Shown here: positions 11,174 to 19,980 of the stretch, piece by piece
Layout: every line of letters begins with the position of its first letter
How positions within the stretch are numbered: the first letter of the stretch is position 1
NCBI GenBank assembly: GCA_032622095.1
Contig: CP136064.1
Coordinates: 184,248,209-184,312,208, forward strand
Source of the DNA: Siphonodentalium dalli
Lineage: Eukaryota > Mollusca > Scaphopoda > Gadilida > Siphonodentaliidae
Direction of reading: 5' to 3'
Length of the DNA stretch: 64,000 nt
Program-made: the position numbers and the translations under genes
Notes under the pieces: model-generated
What the model was told of the DNA's origin: nothing
Databases searched by the model: none
The model's input: the letters and a program-made list of their open reading frames with translations, nothing else

Positions 11174-11325
11174 CAGTAATGCCCTAAATAATCGGCTCCT
11201 TAACCACAGCGGAAATATGGCTTGTTGCCATATTGAATGGCAACAAGCCATATTTCCGACTAAATCCTGAAAAATTACCCATAATTCTGCTATGGTTAAG
11301 GAGTCGATTATTTAGGGCATTACTG
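11174..11325. mobile_element. Mariner-type MITE family A, copy 2 (deleted)
   Basis: TA-flanked, with CAGTAATGCCCTAAAT at the left end and the matching complement at the right end. The left arm lacks the ATTATGGGTAACTTTTCAGG block, giving 152 bp. Confidence 0.85.
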
Positions 11326-12387
11326 TAGCTGTATTTGCAGCCTTGTTAATTAGCAGAAATTTGACCTAGGCCAGAAATATTTCCTCGGCTAAAAAGCCTG
11401 GGATCCGCATAGTTGAATTATCTTCACATTTATCTTCAGTTTATACCTGGAACTTGGTCAAATATCATAGAAGACTTTATTGGGCCTGGCTTAAAATGGC
11501 TGATTATCAAGATTCTCCTCATTATCTCAGTAGTCTTTGGCATTCAACAATGAATCTTTGCTGTCTGCAGACTTCCAAAGTGTGACACCACGGAAATATC
11601 TGCAGCAATTTGTTTCAATTTTCCATAAAACAGTGGCAGGTTTTGAAATTTACTCAGCTCAGAGGATGGCCGATGCTAATTAACAAGGCTGTATTTGTGA
11701 ATATTTTTATAATTTCAGTGGCTGTCTGATTCAGCTGATTATTTTTTGTGCGAATTGTGAAATATTTAGCTCTTCATGACTTCAAAGTGTGACATCATTA
11801 GCTTTCATGTTCCACACAAAATGTCAGTCCAACTTGCATCCATATTCCATGGTGGAACACATACATTTCTTCATACATTTGTAAAAAATAACTTACTTGT
11901 TAGAACAAATCATTGGCTTTGAACACCCCTGCTACCAGAAGTTTCATATCACTTTTTACAAAAGAGTATTTATAGAGAATTCTTGCCGCTCTCCACACAC
12001 TATACAAATATATTCAGAAAAGCTCAAGTGCCTTTGATGCATTCCATACAAAGTATTGTCATTGAGTGATATATATTTTATTCCCATAATTTATTAATTT
12101 GGCATTCCGCCTGAATGTCATTGATTATTGATTAATATATATTTTATTCTCATAATTTATTAATTTAGCATTCCGTCCAAATAAACGTTATTGTGTGATC
12201 AGACTTGTTATTTTATTGACTCCACCCAAACCACCCCCATTAACCCCTCCCCAAACAAGGATTAAGCATTGTTGGTACGTGCATTGAATTTTCAAATTAC
12301 ATTTGGTGGTTCATGAGAACTCCTATTTGAGAGAGATTTTATGCCCAAACACTGGGTCTTTGATGTTTTATTTGAACAAACTAGTTT
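11326..12387. other. No gene seen; small tandem duplication
   Basis: At 12070-12190 a unit of about 66 bases (ATATATTTTATTC, CATAATTTATTAATTT, GCATTCCG) occurs twice in tandem. The rest is unremarkable AT-rich sequence. Confidence 0.45.
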
Positions 12388-13440
12388 TTAGCTCACCTGA
12401 GACGAAGTCTCCGGTGGAACTATAGTCATCACTGCTCGTCCGTCGTCCGTCCATCCGTCCGTCGTGCCGTGCTTACATCTGACGTTTATGTGGCCAATTT
12501 AAAGAAAAATGGATAGTTGGGTGGCTGATTTCCGTTACGTGGCTAGCCACATAACGGAGTTGAGATCAACCCTTTAAAATTATCTATTTGGCCATATCAG
12601 CATATTTAATGTTTTGGTCACTTAATAGTTGGAAACAAAAAGTCCATAGATTTGGACCTCCATGATCTGTCTATAGGAGCCATTAGGAGGTGTTCGGACA
12701 GTTATGTGGCTAGCTACCCAATCACGGACCTGTCAATTTCTGCTATTCAACTGTCCTAGTTGCTGTTTACAGGTTTTTGGGTTTCAATGAGCTACTTCTG
12801 CTATAATTCCTACATGTTCTGACTCCACAATCAGAAATTGTATTACTTTTAACTACTTGATAGCCACATAAAAGTTTGTCCAATACTTGATAGCCACATA
12901 AATTTTAGCCACATTAAATATTTTAGCCACACAACTCAATAGCCACCTATCTCCCCAAATGTTGGTACGACACGTCGCACCGTCCATCCGTCAACAATTC
13001 TTTGAACATCTTCTCCTCTGGATGGGTTCATATTTGGTGTGGACGTTCCCTAGGTGACTCTCATTCAGATTTGTTCAAATGAGGTCACTGGGTCAAATAG
13101 TTGCAAAACCAGGGCCATAACTCTATTCCTCCATAGTAATTCTTACAACGACTTCTTGTCCAGAACCATTGGGCCGATTTAGCTAATATTTGGTATGGAG
13201 GGTCCTTGGGTGACTGGTGTTCAGATTTGTTCAAATGAGGTCACCCGGTCAATTAGTTGAGAAACCAGGGCCATAACTCATAGTAATTCTTAGAATGACT
13301 TCTTCTCAACAAATATTGGGCCTATTTAGCCTATATTTGGTACAGAGGGACCTTGGGTGACTGGGGTTCAGATTTGTTCAAATGGGGTCACTGGGTCAAA
13401 TAGGGGCAGAGCCAGGGACATAACTCTAAAAACCTTTGAT
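12388..13440 (-). mobile_element. Tandem-array element family E, copy 1
   Basis: Read on the - strand, the element ends in CTAA (12388-12391), preceded by a stem-loop (GAGAC-GAA-GTCTC within CACC/GGTG at about 12395-12418) and a GGAC-rich tract (rendered GTCCGTCC on +). The body (12960-13440) holds about three monomers of 150-160 bases, each with AGGGCCATAACTC, ATATTTGGTA and TTCAGATTTGTTCAAATG. Hairpin plus CTAA resembles the 3' terminus of Helitron/Helentron-type elements. There is no coding capacity. It is interrupted by another element at 12511-12953. Confidence 0.7.
12511..12953. mobile_element. Element nested in family E, AGCCACAT-rich
   Basis: This stretch separates the GGAC-rich tail of family E from its array. 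Its ends are inverted (GGATAGTTGGGTGGCTGA against the complement of TCAATAGCCACCTATC). A 26-base palindrome centred on GGCTAGCC lies at 12532-12557. TAGCCACAT occurs at least five times near both ends, like subterminal transposase-binding repeats. Superfamily unknown. Confidence 0.6.
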
Positions 13441-13654
13441 TTTTTTTAGACACATCACAGCTACCCCTGACCCCCACCCCACTTCCTGCCCCTGCCACAC
13501 CACGCTGTACCATACCATATATCTTCCTTGTTCACCCCCTTATAATCCTTGTTGTAGGACTAACAATACACAGCTGTTTGTCCAGTCTAATTATCTCTAT
13601 GTCTCACAGACCAGTGATATTGCATTCACTGTATAAGCTAACAGCAGTTTACTG

Positions 13655-14277
13655 CACCAGCATATATATTTTGAAGACCTCTGTTTGTATGTTTGTTTGT
13701 CTGTCATTGATACAAATCTACGATTCTCGACCGATCGGGACGAAACTTGGTATGTGTGTGTAGTTTGACCAGGCGGTGGACGTTGTCGTATTGGCGAGCC
13801 CGTGCGGCGCCTGCTTCGCGCATGCGCAGACGAGATCTCGGAAACGGGTGGAGCTATCGACTTGAAATTTGCTATGTGAATGTATCTTGCCCCGGATACG
13901 AATTTTATCGGGTTGCCGAGCCTGTGCGACGCCAGCTTCGCACATGCGCAGACCAGATCTCGGAAACGGGTGGAGCTATCGACTTGAAATTTGGTATGTG
14001 AATGTATCTTGCCCCGGATACGAATTTTATCGGGTTGCCGAGCCCGTGCGACGCCAGCTTCGTGCATGCGCAGACGAGATCTCGGAAACGGGTGGAGCTA
14101 TCGACTTGAAATTTGGTATGTGGATGTATCTTGCCCCGGATACGAATTTTATCGGGTCGCCGAGCCCGTGCGACGCCAGCTTCGCGCATGCGCAGACCAG
14201 ATCTCGGAAACGGGTGGAGCTATCGACTTGAAATTTGGTTTTCGAATAGCCCGGACAACGTCGGGCTCATCGTCTAG
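13655..14277 (+). mobile_element. Tandem-array element family F (122-bp monomers)
   Basis: ATCTCGGAAACGGGTGGAGC recurs at 13835, 13957, 14079 and 14201, a spacing of exactly 122 bases. Each unit also has GAAATTTGGTATGTG, CCCCGGATACGAATTTTATC and CGCATGCGCAGA. The right end is a stem-loop, AGCCCGG-ACAACG-TCGGGCT, followed 6 bases later by CTAG (14274-14277) and then T, the classic Helitron 3' signature. The array is GC-richer than its surroundings. Long ORFs run through it on both strands because 122 is not a multiple of three and stops are rare; they are not genes. It resembles oyster CvA/pearl-type elements in architecture, from general knowledge. Confidence 0.75.
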
Positions 14278-14359
14278 TATATATATATATATATTGTTGA
14301 ACATTTTTTGAAAAATGAAAAACTAATGCCATTACATGTCTGAAGGTGTGCCCCCTGGC

Positions 14360-14830
14360 CCTTCACTCAAGTTCACTAATTCTGCCACCCTGGTCCCAAA
14401 AATAAAATTTACTCAAATTCTGGACAGAATAATTAATAAGAGGAATTTACTTTGGCTCTAACTGTATGCGTGGTAAGCCTACAACATATCAAGTGAAATC
14501 TGACATTTTTATAAACATTCCCTGGAGATCTGCTAGAAGTAATTAATTCCCTATCTATCCCTAACAATCTATCATGTATTGTTCAACAGGGCAAATAGCA
14601 TGCCTGTCATTTGCAGAATGAGGTCCCCAGAGGGTGAATTTGGTGACACTATCCCACAGTGGGCTAGCATCACCAAATTCACCCTCTGGAGACCTCATTC
14701 TGCTTAGGCCTCATCTTCTGGGAAGTATCGATAGTATCAAATTAACATTGTTGTTGGTTGCATTTCTCTTCCAGGAAGTTTCTATATCCCCCAATTTGCA
14801 GAAGATAAAATTCATAATTGAGGTGCCCAA
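14360..14830 (+). repeat. Inverted-duplicate segment, copy 1
   Basis: This segment is the reverse complement, with scattered changes, of about 52740-53190. It includes TGGTCCCAAAAATAAAATTT (as the complement at the other copy), AGTGAAATCTGACATTTTTA, and the family B hairpin with its AACAGGGCAAATAG flank. Confidence 0.75.
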
Positions 14831-15029
14831 TGGGTGAACATCAACTTCAACTGGGGAACTTCAATCTTATCCTAGGTCTGCCATAGAAGTTGAGGGCCTT
14901 AGCAGAATGAGGTCCCCAGAGGGTGAATTTAGTTATGCTAGCCCACTGACTGTGCAGGATAGCGTCTCTAAAGTCACCCTCTGGGGGACCTCATTCTGCA
15001 AATGACAGACACACTATTTCAAGGCTTGA
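14585..15029. mobile_element. Family B double-hairpin foldback, full length
   Basis: Two hairpins, 14612-14708 and 14903-15003, each have arms GAGGTCCCCAGAGGGTGAAT and complement. They are separated by about 195 bases containing AGGCCTCATCTTCTGGGAAG and TATATCCCCCAATTTGCAGA. Outer ends are CCTGTCATTTGCAGAATG and its complement, followed by ACACACTATTTCAAGGCTTG. Same layout as 36463-36907. Confidence 0.8.
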
Positions 15030-15133
15030 TTGTATAATACATTGTGTTGCTTGAGGCCAGGCACATTATCTGGCGGCGAGTCGAGCGGGACAGTCATAAT
15101 TGCTTTGTCTGTCTGCTGTTCCTCCCGTCAGAT

Positions 15134-15194
15134 GTTAGCACGAGTGAGTTTTGTGGATTCGTAACCTTAGGGAAGCAGCCGCCCTCGTGCTAAC
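15134..15194 (+). repeat. Inverted repeat upstream of GC-rich ORF
   Basis: GTTAGCACGAG at 15134-15144 pairs with CTCGTGCTAAC at 15184-15194, an 11-bp perfect stem in the leader of the ORF at 15235. Confidence 0.6.
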
Positions 15195-15234
15195 GCCGGA
15201 GTGAGATGGTTTTGGATTAGGCTCAGGACGGATT

Positions 15235-15998
15235 ATGGAACTAATCCCCGACGCCGCGTTAGCTGCAATGCAAAGCAGCCGGATAGTGGACACTGTTAGC
15301 TGGCAACTCCAGGCTGACAGGGGCTATCTGGTCCTTTGCATTGAATTCCGGACAGAGGATGCTGGTATCCAGAGGTCTTCTGCCCGGGACAGGAACGCCG
15401 AAACCCGCCGTACAGTGAACAAGGGGCCTCCAAAAAAGAAGACGCTGCCAGACGGGCGAAATGGAAGAAGGGGGTGACCGTTGATCTGCTGGTCACACCT
15501 CCCCGTGTGGTTCAACCGACGTCCAGTGTCACAGCCGGTAGGTTGGAGTTGTCTGAGAGACGCCCAGACGACCCGACCTGCATGGAGACAGGTGACATTG
15601 CACCAGCTAGCAGGGACTCCGTTGATCTGCCAGAGGTCCCTGCTGTCGAGGCGAGTGGAGACAGGGACGTGGACACCACCCCAGATGTTCCTGCCGCCAG
15701 CTTCGACGTGGAGTTGGACAGCCTTCCACCTCGGACACCGGAATTCCACCTTATCCTGGTGTCCCCCAGCTCCACCAACAACAACAACAATCATGTCGAA
15801 GATGAGGATGAAAAAGAACATCAGAGAGCCATGCTTCAAGCAATGTCAGAGCTAGACGAAAGAATTAACAAGACTGTAGAAGAGGCCGACAGAGTGCTCC
15901 GAATGTCCAACAGCAAAGACCAAGAACGGAAGGACAAATCATCATCTCTATCCTCAGGAGAAAAGCCACCTAAGAAAAAGAAACACAAAAAGAAATAA
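15235..15998 (+). CDS. Retroelement-like ORF with -1 frame change
   Basis: No family was recognised with certainty. The 80-codon upstream frame starts at ATG 15235 and stops at 15475-15477. A second frame, open from 15345 to the stop at 15996-15998, has no early ATG. The two join in the -1 direction at A AAA AAG (15432-15438), a standard slippery heptamer. After the join the protein reads on as a basic stretch (KWKKG), an acidic and proline-rich middle, a run of five Asn from CAA/AAC repeats near 15777, a helical Glu-rich part (about 15800-15900) and a Lys-rich tail (KPPKKKKHKKK), like a nuclear-localisation or nucleic-acid-binding tail. GC content is clearly above the neighbourhood. An ORF1/gag-like protein of a retroelement is my best guess. 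The frame change could be programmed or a simple A-run indel in a dead copy. No reverse transcriptase follows. Confidence 0.45.
15432..15438 (+). promoter_or_regulatory. A AAA AAG heptamer at frame junction
   Basis: Heptamer in the phase needed for -1 ribosomal slippage (CCA AAA AAG to GAA GAC). It lies exactly where the upstream ORF must shift to enter the long downstream ORF. Whether slippage occurs is unknown. Confidence 0.4.
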
Positions 15999-16183
15999 TT
16001 TTTGATTGTATAAAAATGCTCCTTTTTTTTTGGTGATCCTTAAAATTAAAGCTTAAAAAATGAGGGGTGAAGGAATAGACCTCTCGGTCTATTCGACCAT
16101 CCCGGGGTTAGCCCCCCAAACTACAATCCCTGCTGCCAGGCACATACAATGTAGGAATAGGCACACTATTTGCAGGCTTGCTC

Positions 16184-16860
16184 CTTTGGTGATTGTGTTC
16201 AGATGTGTTCAATCGGGGTCACCAGGTCAAGTAGGTGCAAGGTCAGCTACATTACTCTTTCTCTCCATAGTAATTCATGATGTGTCTTCTATGCAAGAAT
16301 CAAATGGCCTATTTTGCTTATATTTGGTATGAAATTACCTTGGTGATAGATTTGTGAAAATGGGATCACAAAGTCAAATAAGGGCAGAGCCAGAGACTTC
16401 AACTATTTCACTACATAGTAATTCTTAAAATATGTTTGCAAGAACTAGTTGGCTTATTTAGCATGGAATGTTCTTCCTTGACTGCAATTCAGATTTTTTT
16501 CATGGGGTCACCTGGTCAAATAGGGGCCAAACGAAGGACAGTTTCCCTCTTAATATGCTTCCTTCACAAGGACCATTAGGTCTATTTTACTGATATTTAT
16601 CATATGTATGAAGGGTTCTTTGGTGTCTGGGATTCAAATTTATTCAGATGGGGTCACCAGGTTAAATAGGGTGGGACCAGGGACATAACTATATGTCTCT
16701 ATAGTAATCCTAAAATGTCTTCTCAAGAGAGGTTGGACTATTTAGCTTACATATAGTATGGAGCAATCAGGAGGATCCTTTAGTGACTGAGATTCAGATT
16801 TGTTAAAATGAGGTCAAACTGTCAAGAAATGGCGGGGCTATGGGGAGTTAACACTTTTGT
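16184..16860 (-). mobile_element. Tandem-array element family E, copy 2 (decayed)
   Basis: About four diverged monomers with GGGGTCACC(A/T)GGTCAA, CATAGTAATTC and ATATTTGGTATG phrases, the same content as 13000-13440. The GGAC tract and hairpin end are absent. Confidence 0.65.
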
Positions 16861-17109
16861 GTCTAATAAAATCATTGAAATACCAAATTCATTAAAACAT
16901 CTACCTTGGAACCACCTGACTGATTAATCTGACATACATGTATTGTGTTTTGGGTCCATGGATAAATGGGCTTTAAACATGTCTAAATGGTTTTAGAAAA
17001 AGGCGCTTGTGAGATTGGAAATTTCCAACAATTGAGAAAGTTTGAGGTGTCAGTTGTGAAATTCAAACCTAAGACTTGGGAGTCTGTCTGTAGCCCGGTC
17101 GGAGGAGAA

Positions 17110-17160
<51 letters not shown>
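17110..17160 (+). repeat. Homopolymer of 51 G
   Basis: Uninterrupted G run on +. Its length may be an assembly or sequencing artefact; if real it is G-quadruplex-prone. Confidence 0.95.
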
Positions 17161-17161
<1 letters not shown>

Positions 17162-17273
17162 GATCAGTAGTGTACAGTTGGTAATTTCAAGGTGGATTTT
17201 TACCAATCTACATATGTGAAGTCTCTAGCCACATATCCTGTTTAGAGCTATTTCTTTTAAAGTGATTATGAAA

Positions 17274-17352
17274 AGTTCTGACTGTTGTGGTCTCCAGAGT
17301 CCCAGTCTTTGCAGTCTGGTGAGCGACCCCACAGTCATTGACTGTCTTGTTT
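17274..17352 (+). repeat. Dispersed repeat, inverted copy at 63149-63227
   Basis: GTCTGGTGAGCGACCC and CACAGTCATTGACTGTCTTG occur here and, reverse-complemented, near 63149. Coverage is about 75 bases with few changes. Confidence 0.75.
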
Positions 17353-18039
17353 TTGCACCCGTTTATTATGTAATCGGTCTGTCCCATCAATATTTTGGTT
17401 TATGAATGATAACTTGAGTTTGGATTATTTTATCACAACTAAACTTGGAATGTGGCTCAGTCATACCAAAATACTGGTCAAGTTCGAATTTGGGTTCGGC
17501 CCAATGATTTTTGACGGAGTTATGCACCTTTTTCCAACTTAATTGGGTTTGGTCCAATAACTTTTTCCATTTGGTGTTGTGGGCCTTTCGACTTAGAAAT
17601 TTTCCATCTTCTTGCTTTCCAGATGATATTTTGCGTTATTCTATTGGACTCATATTCTGTATGTTAGTTTATTACCTCACAATACAGGTCAAATTTGAAT
17701 TGGGGTTTGGTACCTGATCGCCAATTTTCTTTGATAGCAAGTGAAATACAAGAAAACCAATGTCAGAAATGGCAACGCGCTCAAGATCATATATTATATA
17801 CCCATGTTTCGCGAATGACCAACTCAGAATTCCGTTAAAATAACAATAACAACCAGCACCTAATTAACGAACCGGCGGCCGTCTCCGACCATAACCCTCA
17901 GTGGGCTGCAGAACGAAAAATGTCTATAAAAGTTGAAATATAAGACTTACAACTTATGTTTTTCATTTCTTTTATTTGTAATTGACATACATATAGCTTG
18001 TCACAAACCAAAAATCAACATTATTGACATAATAATGTA
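17353..18039. other. Diverged array remnant, then spacer
   Basis: 17460-17720 has repeated AATTTGGGTTCGG/AATTGGGTTTGG phrases and a GGAGTTATGCACCTTTTTCC block resembling the complement of family I monomers. It looks like a decayed tandem-array element. 17820-17930 is a small CpG-containing patch. No gene is supported. Confidence 0.35.
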
Positions 18040-18240
18040 TTAAAAGGACAATAAACGAAATTGAAATTCCAAACTACACCTTTTACCGGACTCGGCCTCC
18101 TGGTCGCGCAGTTCGACTTTTAAATCCGTCCCAAAAATTCCCATTGTTCTATAAATAAAACCCCCAGCGTAAACTCCAGCACCCAGGCGACACAAGAATT
18201 TGTACATTAGTATACACGAGGCGTGCGTATATAATGACAA
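17967..18240 (-). CDS. Small unidentified ORF with poly(A) signal (candidate)
   Basis: The - strand frame 18040-18240 encodes 66 residues, or 55 from the inner Met (MYKFLCRLG...). It has one hydrophobic Gly-rich segment (GAGVYAGGFIY) followed by a charged stretch (KVELRDQEAESGKR), the shape of a short single-pass membrane protein such as small mitochondrial inner-membrane proteins. The ORF is GC-richer than its flanks. An AATAAA on the - strand lies about 70 bases past the stop (near 17967-17972). I do not recognise the family. It could be chance, since a 66-codon ORF is not rare here. Confidence 0.25.
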
Positions 18241-18660
18241 CTATTTACTTTGCAAATGGGGTATTAAAACACGCTTGGTAGTGCTCTTGTTTATATTATA
18301 GCAGACTGTTCGTATCTACTGAACGGCAATAAATAAATTTAAACCATACATAATAGTTGAATATAACAATGATATAATTGAAGATTTACCACAGGTATAT
18401 GTATAAAAACAGATCATACCTATATACATAGATAAGTATATCTATACTATGGCAGCAATGACATCACCATGGGTGGCGTGGCTACATTGGTGTTAATTGG
18501 CACTGATTTACTCCAGGTGAGTAAACTGCTAAATATATCATTTACCTGTGTTTCTCAATAGATTCATATGTGGAAGACTGTTCAACAACCCCAAAAACCA
18601 GATCGGCTTATAGCAGATCAGCCAATATATGCGTGTTTTCACACAACTCTTGGTAAATCA

Positions 18661-18717
18661 CAACGAGAGGCCGATCACGATCGGCAGATGTTTAACCCAT
18701 ACCTTGGCGATAGTGAT
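18661..18717 (+). repeat. Dispersed repeat, also at 47681-47737
   Basis: About 54 bases identical between the two places, including ACGAGAGGCCGATCACGATC and CCCATACCTTGGCGATAG. The GGCCGATCACGATCGGC part is a near-palindrome. Flanks differ. Confidence 0.85.
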
Positions 18718-18749
18718 CAGCTATTTTCAGTTCTGACACGAAAATCCAT

Positions 18750-19980
18750 AAGCCATAACTCTGTTTAAAATATAAAAAAAATGGATCAAACCCAAATTCG
18801 AAATCTATCTGTATTTTGGGCTGAGAAATTCACATACAAAATTTACATACATCTCAATAAAATGAGATATATCAGATGAAAGGTATTTCTGCTAAGTATA
18901 AGGAATGTTGAGAATTAAGGGTTCATTTTAACCACAAAAATCCATACAAGTGAAAGGGATATAATAGGAGAATGATCACATGAAAAATATACAAAAGCAT
19001 AAAATTGATGACAAGGGTTAACAATTTTAACTCAATAAAATTAGGTACAGGTATGTCACTGGAACACTGCATTGATATCCTAAACCAGAGAGCTGTATGG
19101 AAATACAATAAACATTAAACAACAGATGGTTCTCTGTCCAATTACACCTTCCACTGTGCCAGGGACAATATGATGGCTAAAAATAACTCTAATGTCCAAT
19201 AATACAAGTTAATCTATTCTCTCTCTCAGTGCTAACTGATATCACAGGGGTTAGCTGCTATGGTTCTACATGATAAGCATAAAAATATCGAATCTGTTCA
19301 ATCCTTAGTTAAAAAGGGCCATAACTCTGGTATAAAAAACAGGATCTAACCCATATTCAAACTTGATCTGTATTTTGAGTTGAGAAACTCACATACCAAA
19401 TTTGGTTCCTATCAGACGATAACTGGTTGAGCTATCGAAGCATGGATGAATTCTATATCAAAGGGCCATAACTCCATTAAAAATAATCTGATCAAACCCA
19501 TATTCAAACTCGAATTGTATTTTAGATAGAGAAACTCACATACCAAATTTGGTTCTCATGAGATAATATTTTTTTTTAGTTATGGTAGCATCCATGAATT
19601 CTAAGTCGAAAGAGGGCCATAACTCCATTAAAAAAACTCGGATCAAACCCATATTCGAACTCGATCTGTATTTTGGGCTCTGAAACTCGCATACCAAATT
19701 TGGTTCCGATCAGATAAATATTGTTTGAGTTATGACAGCATGCGTGAATTCGAAGTCGAAAAAGGGCCATAACTCCATAAAAAAAACTCTATCTGTATTT
19801 GGTGCTGAGAAATTCATATACAAAATTTGGTTCCGATCAGATAGAAAATATTTCAGTTATCTCACCATGCGTAAAGTGTCTACAGACAGACAGACGGACG
19901 GACGGACTAACGACGAGTGGTCAATCCGGGCAACGACACTATGTTTACCATACTATGGTATGGGTAAACATAAAAACTAA
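18750..19980 (+). mobile_element. Tandem-array element family I, copy 1
   Basis: Monomers of about 150 bases begin AAAGGGCCATAACTC at 19318, 19465, 19616 and 19766 (GCC positions). Each has CTCGATCTGTATTTTGGGCT and CACATACCAAATTTGGTTCC. A decayed unit lies at 18750-18890. The array ends in a GACGGACGGACGG tract, then a stem-loop (TGTTTACCATAC-TATG-GTATGGGTAAACA), then CTAA at 19977-19980. The end layout resembles Helitron-type elements. Confidence 0.75.

Noticed and set aside
13597-14311. Several 75-156 codon ORFs on both strands at 13.6-14.3 kb
   Set aside because: They run through the 122-bp array, where stops are rare. The same peptide appears in different frames of successive units.
15235-15839. 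Long opposite-strand ORFs over the GC-rich unit
   Set aside because: Shadows of the + strand frames in GC-rich sequence; the + strand gives a sensible composition and a Lys-rich end.
15056-16145. Possible LTRs around the GC-rich ORF
   Set aside because: Only 11 bases (GCCAGGCACAT) are shared at the borders; too short for LTRs, at best a target duplication.
19318-19980. Regular spaced repeats that recall a CRISPR array
   Set aside because: Monomers are about 150 bp with no short conserved repeat plus unique spacer pattern; the sequence is eukaryotic.
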